A DNA stretch of 34,130 nt from an uncultured Cytophagaceae bacterium (GTDB lineage Bacteria > Bacteroidota > Bacteroidia > Cytophagales > Spirosomataceae): the NCBI GenBank assembly GCA_903837305.1, contig CAILUB010000179.1, forward strand, positions 1-34,130, given 5' to 3'. Below the pieces are notes generated by a model that did not search any database, was not told where the DNA came from, and was given only the letters and a program-made list of their open reading frames with translations. The position numbers and the translations under genes are program-made. Below are positions 1 to 8,725 of the stretch, one piece after another. Position 1 is the first letter of the stretch. Each line of letters starts with the position of its first letter.

Positions 1-376
1 GAATAAATCATATATACATAAATTATTTTTTTCAGCAGCTTGCTTTAACGTGATTGTTGCCCTTCCATCCCTTTTGTTTGTTGGACTCGCTTCTCAAATC
101 CTTTCTCTCGACCTGAATTCATCTGCTGCAACATTGTTTTATCAAATTACAATGCTTATCGTCGCTCTTTTTGGATGGGTTTATTTCAAGATAGCAGGTG
201 ATCCAGTTCAATACCGGCCATTTATCCTACTCGGGATATTAGCAAAATCAATTTTTGTGGTTGTGATTATGTGGCACTGGATCACAGGAAGTATTTCATG
301 GCCCTTGGCTGCATTAGTTTCTGTAGATTTGGTTTATGCAGTCTTATTCTTTCTTGTTTATCGACGAACAATGTAA
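1..376 (+). CDS. Small hydrophobic membrane protein, 5' end probably outside the window
   Basis: ORF 50..376 with several hydrophobic segments (e.g. MIVALPSLLFVGLASQIL, LIVALFGWVYF). The frame stays open upstream to the window edge (NKSYIHKLFFSAACFN...), so the GTG at 50 may not be the true start. Confidence 0.5.
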   Translation, partial: NKSYIHKLFFSAACFNVIVALPSLLFVGLASQILSLDLNSSAATLFYQITMLIVALFGWVYFKIAGDPVQYRPFILLGILAKSIFVVVIMWHWITGSISWPLAALVSVDLVYAVLFFLVYRRTM

Positions 377-509
377 AAGATTGTCTTATACGTCAACAAA
401 AATACCTTGCCTGATTCATTAATTAGAAGTCTATCAATCAGTAGTTTTCTGAGCTTTTTTAGTTTATTTAATTAATCCCTGAAACACATTAACTACCCAT
501 CTAGTGCAA

Positions 510-539
510 ACCCGTATTTAAAACTACCCATTAGGATAG
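510..539 (+). promoter_or_regulatory. Putative operator upstream of the carboxylase operon: ACCCGTATTTAAAACTACCCATTAGGATAG
   Basis: 26/30 positions identical to 10900..10929 upstream of the second transcription unit. A further AACTACCCAT copy lies at 491-500, 31 bp upstream of the copy at 522-531. Confidence 0.55.
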
Positions 540-585
540 TTTTGGGCGGGTGTCTCTTCATTACCATTTCAATAGGGTACGCGAT

Positions 586-607
586 AGCCGTTAAAAGACG
601 GTTTTTT
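586..607 (+). promoter_or_regulatory. Leader hairpin plus U-tract (possible attenuator) abutting the apcA Shine-Dalgarno
   Basis: AGCCGTTAAAAGACGGTTTTTT: CCGT/ACGG core stem extendable with G-U pairs, AAAA loop, then six T directly before AGGA. Confidence 0.35.
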
Positions 608-617
608 AGGAAATGGG

Positions 618-2594
618 TTGAATGTGAAAACAATAGTCGAAAAAAGCCAAAAAGATTTTAAGGTTAAAAAATTAATCAATATTGATAATGGTGGAACCTT
701 AACCGATCTTTGCATTATTGATGGTGAAAAGATTTATCGTACAAAAACAATAACAACCCCACATGACTTATCTCAGTGTATTTTTGATGGCCTAAAAAAA
801 GCTTCTGCATTGATTTATGGAGAAGTAGACTTACAGTCTCTTCTATTGTCGACAGAGGCAATTCGATACTCAACCACACAAGGAACGAATGCCCTAGTTG
901 AGCGTAAAGGTCCGAGGATTGGGCTCGTTCTTGGCGGCGGTCTAAGCGCTAAATCATTACAGGGGGATAAGTCAGCCAAGGATCTATTTCAAGCAATCGT
1001 AGGGAGTAGATACGTTGAGTTGGATAATGCTATTCCCTCAGAAGGCATCGCTAGTGAAGCCATTAAAGCGGTTAACGCCCTTGCGGCAGCTGGAGCAAAT
1101 CGAATTGTCATATCCTTTTCTGGCAGCAATAGGGTTGCAAGTGAAGCTAACGTTAAACGTCATTTGTTGCACGCTTTTCCGCCCCATCTTTTAGGGGCAT
1201 TACCATTGTTGTATGCGAGTGAGATAGCTGAAGATACTAATGATTTACGCCGAACCTGGACAGCAGTTTGCAATTCTTTCTTACATCCCGCAATGGAGAA
1301 GTTCTTGTATAACGCTGAGCACAAATTACGTGAAGAGCATACGCAAAGCCCTTTACTAATTTTTAGGAATGATGGAAACGCCGGAAGGGTGGCGCGAACT
1401 ATCGCTCTAAAAACATATAGCTCTGGACCGCGTGGCGGTATGGAGGGAGCTAAAGCACTAGCCAGGCATTATCAATTTAAAAAATTACTTTCAATGGATG
1501 TTGGCGGCACTACCACTGATATTGGAATCATTGAAAACGACGTCATTCGCTCAACTCTTCGGGGTCGCGTAGAAAATGTTGAAACCTCCTTTCCTTTATG
1601 TGATGTTGTTAGTGCTGGTGTGGGTGGTAGTTCAATCATTAAGGTAGTCGATGGTCAAATTAAAGTAGGTCCGGAAAGTGTGGGTAGTACTCCAGGGCCC
1701 GCCTGTTTTGGGTTGGGCGGAAAATTAGCAACTATTACTGATGCTTTTTTGCTAATGGGATTGTTAGATCCAAGCTCATTTTTTGGCGGTGATCTAAAGC
1801 TGGATATCGATCGTGCTAAAACTGCAATAACTGAAGCTATTGCAGTTCCTTTGGGAGTAAATTTAGAGAGCGCAATCCATGAGATGGAGAAGGCATGGGT
1901 TCATAAAATTGCCGAAAGTATTACTCGGTATACCGATGTCAAGGAAGACATGACATTGGCCGCATTTGGGGGCGGCGGACCTCTTGCAGCTTGTAAAGTG
2001 GCAGAGGCTATTAACATCAAAGAAATAACCATACCAAGTTTAGCTGCAGTCTTTTCTGCATTTGGAATTGGTTTCTCTGATATCGGGCATACTTTTTTGC
2101 AAAAATTGGAAGATTTTGACCAAAGCAGCATTAATTTAGCTAGAGTAAAAATAAAAGAAATTGCTTCAAGAGGAATGTTTTCTGAAGGTACCACTATTGA
2201 GAATTGCAAATTAGAGGAATGGATAGAAATTTGTACAAACGATGTGATTAAAAGTTATGCCCTTGGCAGCTCTGATATTCCTAAAAAGCTAACCGCAGGA
2301 GAAACTGCAACTTTATATCTCAAATCAACTAAGGCTGTTCCACACCCAGCTCTGAAAGGTTCCTTTAAGGAAAAATCAGCCTCGGCACTATCAACCTCCA
2401 CTAGAAAAGTTTTGATTGATGGCTCTCATCAGGACCTTCCTCTTTATTTGGTTGAGAAGCAAGTTGGAGCTGTTAAAGCGATGGGACCTGCAATTTTAGA
2501 AGAGTCCTTTTTCACATGTCGTGTAGATAAGGGTTGGAGTTTTTTCATCAATAACTCTGGTGATATTTTACTGACCAAAGTTGGAGAAAATTAA
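618..2594 (+). CDS. apcA: HyuA-family ketone carboxylase subunit, acetophenone carboxylase alpha (ApcA)-like
   Basis: 658 aa; hydantoinase/oxoprolinase nucleotide motifs (NIDNGGTLTD; SMDVGGTTTDIGII), STTQGTNALVERKGPRIGL, AAFGGGGPLAA. First gene of a set in apcABCDE order. TTG start at 618 or GTG at 624. Confidence 0.75.
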   Translation: MNVKTIVEKSQKDFKVKKLINIDNGGTLTDLCIIDGEKIYRTKTITTPHDLSQCIFDGLKKASALIYGEVDLQSLLLSTEAIRYSTTQGTNALVERKGPRIGLVLGGGLSAKSLQGDKSAKDLFQAIVGSRYVELDNAIPSEGIASEAIKAVNALAAAGANRIVISFSGSNRVASEANVKRHLLHAFPPHLLGALPLLYASEIAEDTNDLRRTWTAVCNSFLHPAMEKFLYNAEHKLREEHTQSPLLIFRNDGNAGRVARTIALKTYSSGPRGGMEGAKALARHYQFKKLLSMDVGGTTTDIGIIENDVIRSTLRGRVENVETSFPLCDVVSAGVGGSSIIKVVDGQIKVGPESVGSTPGPACFGLGGKLATITDAFLLMGLLDPSSFFGGDLKLDIDRAKTAITEAIAVPLGVNLESAIHEMEKAWVHKIAESITRYTDVKEDMTLAAFGGGGPLAACKVAEAINIKEITIPSLAAVFSAFGIGFSDIGHTFLQKLEDFDQSSINLARVKIKEIASRGMFSEGTTIENCKLEEWIEICTNDVIKSYALGSSDIPKKLTAGETATLYLKSTKAVPHPALKGSFKEKSASALSTSTRKVLIDGSHQDLPLYLVEKQVGAVKAMGPAILEESFFTCRVDKGWSFFINNSGDILLTKVGEN

Positions 2595-2595
2595 A

Positions 2596-3066
2596 ATGAA
2601 TGTGCTAATTACAGAATATTTACGTATCAACTTAGATACTGAAAAATGGGAGTGTCGCTGTTGTGGCAATGTTCATGGTAGTGCGCGAGATAACTATAAG
2701 CGTGGACTTTTAGTTTACGATCGTGATCCATCTGAAATACATAAGCCTTTGTTAGATATCAAGAAGTACGATAGAACTTATGCGCCTGATCCCACATGGT
2801 GCCGAATTCTTGAATATTACTGCCCAAGTTGCGGAGTAATGGTTGAGGCTGAATATCTTCCACCGGGTCATCCACCGGTCCGTGATATAGAGCTTGATAT
2901 TGATTCATTGAAATTGCAGTGGAAAGATAGGGAAGAGGTCAAGGAGTTGGTTTCAGCCCCTGATTTAGCACTTCAAAAAGTCAAGCTCCAGCGAGAAATT
3001 CATTCGAAAATTCATAACCATAGTCATGATGGTGAGCACGACCACAAAAATGGGAAAACATTATGA
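2596..3066 (+). CDS. apcB: Small zinc-binding subunit of acetone/acetophenone carboxylase (ApcB-like)
   Basis: ~156 aa; CRCCG and CPSCG Cys pairs; DPTWCRILEYYCPSCGVMVEAEYLPPGHPPVRDIELDI; His-rich C-terminus. ATG at 2596 preferred over the ORF-track start at 2581. Overlaps apcC by ATGA. Confidence 0.75.
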   Translation: MNVLITEYLRINLDTEKWECRCCGNVHGSARDNYKRGLLVYDRDPSEIHKPLLDIKKYDRTYAPDPTWCRILEYYCPSCGVMVEAEYLPPGHPPVRDIELDIDSLKLQWKDREEVKELVSAPDLALQKVKLQREIHSKIHNHSHDGEHDHKNGKTL

Positions 3067-5195
3067 AAAGGGTTTCAGTTGACATTGGTGGAACATTTAC
3101 CGATACTTTTGTAGCATGGGGCGACCAATATGTTGAAGGTAAATCACTTACTACACATCAAAATTTATCTTTAGGTTTTAATGATTCTCTGATTGATGCT
3201 TGCCAGCAATTGGGAATCGACGCGCATACTCTTTTGTCAGAAGTGGATTCAGTGCGTTATGCAACAACTTTAGGTACAAATGCGCTCATCGAGCATAAGG
3301 GACCTAGAGTAGGTTTGCTTGTCACCACCGGATTCAAACATACGATCCCATTGTCTCGAGCTCGCGGATACGGGGAGGGATTATCTGAGTCGGAGCAGAT
3401 GGATATACCAAATGCTCGTCGCCCAGACCCAATCGTTCCTATTCCAATGATTCGTGAAGTGCGTGAACGTACTGATTATCTTGGAGATATATTCTGGAAG
3501 CTGGATGAGGATGATGTCCGCTTAAGAATTCGAGAGTTGGTAGATATTGGGGCTGAGGCAATCGTTGTGATGTTCGTTAATAGTGTTGTAAATCCAAAGA
3601 ATGAGCTAAGAGTAAGGGAGATATTTTTAGAAGACTACCCGGCTCACCTTCTTGGCGCTATTCCAATGTTGTTATCACATCAAGTCGCGGGAAGAAAAGG
3701 CGAGTACGCACGAGCTACCTCGACTATTATTGATGCATTTTTACATCAAACCATGTATCACGGATTGGGGACTCTAGAGTTAAATCTACGTGCACAAGGT
3801 TATAGCAAACCAATGCAGGTGAACCATAATTCGGGCGGTATGGCACAGTTAAATTCTACTGACGCATTACAAACCGTACACTCAGGGCCAGTATCAGGTA
3901 TTGCTGCTAGCGAAAGCTTGGCTTATCAGGCAAATTTAGGCAATGTTGTTGCTACTGATATGGGTGGCACTAGCTTTGATATTGGAATTGTTGTTCAAGG
4001 TGGATTGAAGTATTACGACTTCAATCCAGTGATTGATCGTTGGTTGGTAAGTATTCCAATGGTTCATTTGGTATCGTTAGGCGCTGGTGGTGGATCCATT
4101 GCTCGATATGAACAAATGTATAAGACGTTGGAGATCGGACCACAATCTGCTGGATCTGACCCAGGACCAGCTTGTTATGACCGTGGTGGCATGAGGCCAA
4201 CTGTAACGGACGCAGATTTGTTGCTTGGTTATTTGGATGCAAAAAACTATGCAGACGGTCGTATTCCATTAAATCCTAGGCGATCGCGTCAAGCTGTTCA
4301 AGAGCACCTATGTGAAAACTTAGGTTTGGACGTCATTGAGTCAGCAAAACTGATTAAGCGTCAGGTTGACATCAATATGGCAAATGGAATTTCTACAGAA
4401 TTACGTACGCGTGGTTACGAGCCTAAAGATTTTACGATCTTAGCTTATGGTGGAAATGGGCCATTACATGCCTGTGGTATTGCTAACGCATTAGGAATTA
4501 GTAAGATTCTTGCGCCACCTTTTTCATCTACTTTTTCAGCATGTGGTGCTGGTAGCGTAAGTCAAATGCACATTCATGAAATGAGTACATGGGCAATACT
4601 ATTTAATTCGAATACAAAACAATTCTTTTCTGATTTTGATAACTTTAATAACAATGTAGAAACCTTAGAGCGTCGTGGAAAAGATGATTTATTGCGCCAA
4701 GGTATGGATCCTGCAGCAATAAAATTTAGGCTTGAGCTAGATATGCGCTATGGTAATCAGCGAGTTCAGACTGCAGTTATTAGCGATCTTTCACGGCTTA
4801 AAACTTTAAAAGATGTTCTTTCTCTTATGGATCAATTTCATAAGAGATATGGAGAGCGCTTTGGCGAGGGTAGCCAGTCGCCTGAAACCGGTGTCAGAAT
4901 TAATACCATACGCGTCTGCTCTTATGTAGAGCAACCAGCCGTTCAATTTACAAATTTACAGCCCAACGAGGTTCCGTTATCTGCGCCAGAACCAATCTCT
5001 CACAGAGAATGTCATTTCGTAGGCCATCCAGGACCCATCAATACTCCTGTTTATGGTGAAGATGCCAAGAAGGCCGGGGTAATGATTCACGGTCCTGCAA
5101 TTATTACGACTCGAGCAACAACTTATTTAGTAGAACCAGAATGGGTATATCACGCAGTAGCACAAGGTGCCGTCTGGTTTATGCGTGCCCATTAA
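3063..5195 (+). CDS. apcC: HyuA-family ketone carboxylase subunit, acetophenone carboxylase gamma (ApcC)-like
   Basis: 710 aa; VDIGGTFTDTFV, ATTLGTNALIEHKGPRVGLL, NSGGMAQL, VATDMGGTSFDIG, GAGGGSIAR, AYGGNGPLHACGIA. Confidence 0.8.
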   Translation: MKRVSVDIGGTFTDTFVAWGDQYVEGKSLTTHQNLSLGFNDSLIDACQQLGIDAHTLLSEVDSVRYATTLGTNALIEHKGPRVGLLVTTGFKHTIPLSRARGYGEGLSESEQMDIPNARRPDPIVPIPMIREVRERTDYLGDIFWKLDEDDVRLRIRELVDIGAEAIVVMFVNSVVNPKNELRVREIFLEDYPAHLLGAIPMLLSHQVAGRKGEYARATSTIIDAFLHQTMYHGLGTLELNLRAQGYSKPMQVNHNSGGMAQLNSTDALQTVHSGPVSGIAASESLAYQANLGNVVATDMGGTSFDIGIVVQGGLKYYDFNPVIDRWLVSIPMVHLVSLGAGGGSIARYEQMYKTLEIGPQSAGSDPGPACYDRGGMRPTVTDADLLLGYLDAKNYADGRIPLNPRRSRQAVQEHLCENLGLDVIESAKLIKRQVDINMANGISTELRTRGYEPKDFTILAYGGNGPLHACGIANALGISKILAPPFSSTFSACGAGSVSQMHIHEMSTWAILFNSNTKQFFSDFDNFNNNVETLERRGKDDLLRQGMDPAAIKFRLELDMRYGNQRVQTAVISDLSRLKTLKDVLSLMDQFHKRYGERFGEGSQSPETGVRINTIRVCSYVEQPAVQFTNLQPNEVPLSAPEPISHRECHFVGHPGPINTPVYGEDAKKAGVMIHGPAIITTRATTYLVEPEWVYHAVAQGAVWFMRAH

Positions 5196-5218
5196 CCTTG
5201 AAAGATTAGGAAAATTAT

Positions 5219-7474
5219 ATGCATGAAGTAATGAGTAAAGAAGACCAAGGTTTAATGGATAAGTTTTTAGCGGATAACACGCTATTTCTTGGTCCTGATC
5301 CAGAAATTATGCGTAATCATCAGTTGACGCCTAGATCTGCAATGGAAGAAGAGATTCTTCAAAAAGGTATAGATCCTCACCAAGTTCATCATATTCGTGG
5401 CCTATTAAATTCAGCACTAGGTGAATCGTTCACCATGGTTAATCAGATGGGCGCAGCCCCAGGTGCTAAGTGGGGGGATTTGGTAACTGGCATTTATACA
5501 GCTCAAGGCGATTTATCAATGATTGCGCCAAATGGAATTATTGCATTTGCGGCGTGCTGCTTTTATCCAATTCGCTTCATCATGAAAAATTGGGTGAATG
5601 ATCCTACGGTAGGCGTTAAAGAGGGTGATGGCTTCATTCACAATGATGCTCGATATGGCGGTATTCACAATACAGACCAGTCAATGATGATTCCTTTATT
5701 TTACAAAGGTGAATTAATTTGTTGGTTAAGTACAACTATTCATGAGGGCGAAAATGGCGCTTGTGAACCTGGCGGATTGCCAGCTTCAGCTGAAAGTAAA
5801 TATGATGAAGGCATTAAAATGTCTCCATTTAAGGTGGTGGAAAATTTCGAATTAAAACGTGACTTAGTTACCTTTCTTCAAAATTCAGTAAGAGATCCTC
5901 GTCTGCAGTTGGAGGATATGAAAGTGAAGCTGCATGCTGTTTTGCGTTTGAGGGAGCGGGTCCTTGCCATTCTAGATCAATTTGGTAGAGATGCCTTAGT
6001 CGGAACATTACGCCATCACCTTGAAGCGGTAGAAATTGAAATGCGTCGCCGAATTAGTGAAATGCCTGATGGTACAACTCGTGTTGTGCAGTTTATGGAT
6101 TCATCGCTACGAGAAAGCGCTCTTCAAAAGATTTCCTGCGCAATTACTGTCAAAGGCGATCGAATGATCATGGATTTCCGTGGATCTGCCCCTCAGTTCT
6201 TAAACAGATCAGTTAATGCAAATATTGCCTCATTTAAAGCTGCTCTGTGTACAGGACTTTTGCAAAATATTTGGCCTGATTTACCACATACTATGGCTGT
6301 ACTGTCACCCATTGAAATTATTACTGACAGAAACTCTATTTTAGACGCCGAAGGTGAAATGCCTCAAGCGATGAGTTTGATGCCTTTATTTAAGGGATGT
6401 GTAGTTTGGACTATTCCAATGAATAAGTTTAATTACAGTTTACCCAAAAGATATTCAGCTGTAATTGCATCACAATATGATCAGGCAGCTACATTTATTT
6501 ATGGTGGGCTAACACAGCACGGAGATATAACAGGAAACTTTTGCGCGGATATTAATGGTAATGGTCAGGGCGCAAGGAGTGATGCTGATGGTGAGCATTC
6601 GATTTCTCCAGTATTTGGATTCATGTGTGACACTGGTGAGCATGAGATTAGTGAGGAAGATACTCCAATTATTCGTCTCGGAGCACAGCGTCTTGCAAAG
6701 GATCGGATTGGCTGGGGTAAATATCGCGCCGGCATGGGATATGAGCAGATTGCTACTGCGCGTGGGTCTGGACTTTGGGGTTTCATGACTGGTTGTGAGG
6801 GATCTAAATTTCCTTCAGCACAAGGTCTTTTTGGAGGCTATTCGTGCCCAGCCTATCAATTGTTAAAAATTAAAGATATCAATATTTTTAAAGAATTAGA
6901 AAAGAACCCAAATGTGGTTGAAGTATTTGACATTGTTAAGTTAATGAACGAGCAACCAATCCCAAATGCAACTTACTCTAGTAATGATATGGGTATGACA
7001 TTTGAATTGTGTAACGAAGGTGAAATTTACATGATTTGCCAAGGTTCTGGTGGCGGATATGGCGACGTTCTCGAGCGGGATCCTAAGCTAGTCATGAAAG
7101 ACTTGTCTGAAGACCTTATGTCGCATGAAAATGCGAAAGATATTTATAAGGTTGTTTACGATGAGACGAGTTTAGTTGTAGATGAGCTTGCAACCTTGAA
7201 TCTGAGAGCGAGCTACCGGAAAGAGCGTATTGCGCGTGGCAAGCCTTTTGATCAATTCTGCGCTGAATGGGTTGAGCCTGAGCCACCTGTTAACTTGCCA
7301 TATTTTGGAAGTTGGGGCGATCCAAAGGTGATCTATGGAACTCATATTGGGCAGCGCATTGTCATGGATGGTGACAAGTTGCAAGGGATGTTCATGCTCA
7401 ATCCGAAGGATGTCAAGATTTCACAATTACAGGCAAAAATTAAAGAACTTGAGAAATCTGCCAAATCTAATTAA
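5219..7474 (+). CDS. apcD: HyuB-family ketone carboxylase subunit, acetophenone carboxylase delta (ApcD)-like
   Basis: 751 aa; hydantoinase B motifs (GDLVTGIYTAQGDLSMIAPNG, NDARYGGIHNTDQSMMIPLF, FRGSAPQFLNRSVNANIASFKAAL, GSGGGYGDVLERDP). Confidence 0.8.
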   Translation: MHEVMSKEDQGLMDKFLADNTLFLGPDPEIMRNHQLTPRSAMEEEILQKGIDPHQVHHIRGLLNSALGESFTMVNQMGAAPGAKWGDLVTGIYTAQGDLSMIAPNGIIAFAACCFYPIRFIMKNWVNDPTVGVKEGDGFIHNDARYGGIHNTDQSMMIPLFYKGELICWLSTTIHEGENGACEPGGLPASAESKYDEGIKMSPFKVVENFELKRDLVTFLQNSVRDPRLQLEDMKVKLHAVLRLRERVLAILDQFGRDALVGTLRHHLEAVEIEMRRRISEMPDGTTRVVQFMDSSLRESALQKISCAITVKGDRMIMDFRGSAPQFLNRSVNANIASFKAALCTGLLQNIWPDLPHTMAVLSPIEIITDRNSILDAEGEMPQAMSLMPLFKGCVVWTIPMNKFNYSLPKRYSAVIASQYDQAATFIYGGLTQHGDITGNFCADINGNGQGARSDADGEHSISPVFGFMCDTGEHEISEEDTPIIRLGAQRLAKDRIGWGKYRAGMGYEQIATARGSGLWGFMTGCEGSKFPSAQGLFGGYSCPAYQLLKIKDINIFKELEKNPNVVEVFDIVKLMNEQPIPNATYSSNDMGMTFELCNEGEIYMICQGSGGGYGDVLERDPKLVMKDLSEDLMSHENAKDIYKVVYDETSLVVDELATLNLRASYRKERIARGKPFDQFCAEWVEPEPPVNLPYFGSWGDPKVIYGTHIGQRIVMDGDKLQGMFMLNPKDVKISQLQAKIKELEKSAKSN

Positions 7475-7490
7475 TGCGAAAGTTAAGACC

Positions 7491-7632
7491 ATGGATTATC
7501 GAAAAGCTTTCTTCCTAGATGGAAAAGGTGATATTGGCGCTAAAAAAGTAGATACTTTATCTCAGGCCGGAGCATCAGTTTTGGCAACCGATATAGATGC
7601 CACTGTAGCGGAATCATTGGTAAAGAACATTT
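7491..7632 (+). pseudogene. N-terminal fragment of a short-chain dehydrogenase (remnant)
   Basis: MDYRKAFFLDGKGDIGAKKVDTLSQAGASVLATDIDATVAESLVKNI* aligns by eye with an SDR Rossmann start (TGxxxGIGxxxAxxLAxxGAxVxxxDID) with a damaged first Gly; truncated by a stop. The downstream codons AIGGEH still look SDR-like. Confidence 0.6.
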
Positions 7633-7650
7633 AGGCCATAGGTGGTGAAC

Positions 7651-8499
7651 ATGGCGCATGTTAACTTAGATGCAGCAGATGGCAGAAGGCTTCTGTGGAT
7701 TAACTACCTTGATTATGCAGGTAAATTACTTGCAGGCGGCAATATTCAATGGTTAGATATCGCTGAATGTCTTAACTGGTATCGCAAGGCTCAGGGGCTT
7801 CTAAAGTCTGATATTTTAAATATTGACATAAGTTACATTTGCACACAATTCATTGAATCCGATGCTGCCTTGCTTAACTTAATGCGAGGTAAGGACAAGT
7901 CTATTGCTCCTTTAAAGGAATTGCTTTCCTATCCCCCGCTGCGTGCTCATATTTCAGAATTGGTTATGGCGGCTAGGGCCACATTTCCAGATTTAATGTT
8001 AGCGCTTGTATGTCCAGCACCTGGAGAATGGGTTAAAACCACTTATTTAAAAGCTTTCCCTGAATCTTCTCAATTAGATATTGGTGAGGATGAGGTTGAT
8101 TATGGGGCGCTCTATACTGCGGATTTTTTACGTATTTTTTCAGGGGCAAATGTTGATTTACTATTGCTTGAGGATGGCAAATTGACAAAAGAGCATGCAG
8201 AAGAATTTATGCCTTGCTACCAAACTATTATGAATTTGGCTAATCAATATCGATGGCGCTTTGGAATCCAATTTTCAGAAATTGTCGACCGTGCCGAACT
8301 ACCTTTAGTTGATTTTATAGTGTCCAAAATAAGTCTTGATGGCCCAATTCATGCGTTAGAGTTGGATCAGAAATTTTGGGATAATCCATGTGGGGCAGAG
8401 CATTACAAAAGCCATTTTCTTTATGTTTCCATTCCCATCTCATGTGAGCCAGAAATTGTCCTCGATAGTTTGAACATGCTACGTAATAGTGCATCATAA
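7651..8499 (+). CDS. apcE: Acetophenone carboxylase epsilon (ApcE)-like subunit
   Basis: ~283 aa directly after apcD, the expected position and size of the fifth subunit. Segment WINYLDYAGKLLAGGNIQWLDIAECLNWYRKAQGLLKSD. ATG 7651 preceded by AGGTGG; the track start is GTG 7642. Confidence 0.6.
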   Translation: MAHVNLDAADGRRLLWINYLDYAGKLLAGGNIQWLDIAECLNWYRKAQGLLKSDILNIDISYICTQFIESDAALLNLMRGKDKSIAPLKELLSYPPLRAHISELVMAARATFPDLMLALVCPAPGEWVKTTYLKAFPESSQLDIGEDEVDYGALYTADFLRIFSGANVDLLLLEDGKLTKEHAEEFMPCYQTIMNLANQYRWRFGIQFSEIVDRAELPLVDFIVSKISLDGPIHALELDQKFWDNPCGAEHYKSHFLYVSIPISCEPEIVLDSLNMLRNSAS

Positions 8500-8725
8500 T
8501 AAAAAGGTTGCCTCAGTACTTTTCGAATTTAATTGCTTTGTAAATTTTACTAAGATTCATCTATTGGACAAATTTAGATTTTATAAGTTTCACTAAATAT
8601 AATCACTTATAAAAAACTTCTCATTCGGATGGCATTAGCCACTCAATCAGTTCGAAATATTTATTTAATTTATCCATATAAATTTTTATGAATATTTTCA
8701 GATATATCGTTGCATAAAGGTAAAA

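Noticed and set aside
1148-1164. TAACGTTAAACGT sequence resembling the LiuR-like core
   Set aside because: Located within apcA coding sequence and imperfect; likely chance.
6555-6788. Overlapping ORFs inside apcD (6555..6788 + and 6565..6786 -)
   Set aside because: Both lie fully within a well-supported HyuB-type reading frame and have no recognisable domain; treated as spurious, as were the other short antisense/overlapping ORFs (e.g. 1901..2209 -, 24614..25042 -, 25797..26213 -, 33560..33751 -).
7335-7634. 99-aa ORF reported as a gene
   Set aside because: Its N-terminal half is out-of-frame apcD; only the part from ~7491 shows SDR similarity, so it is reported as a remnant instead.
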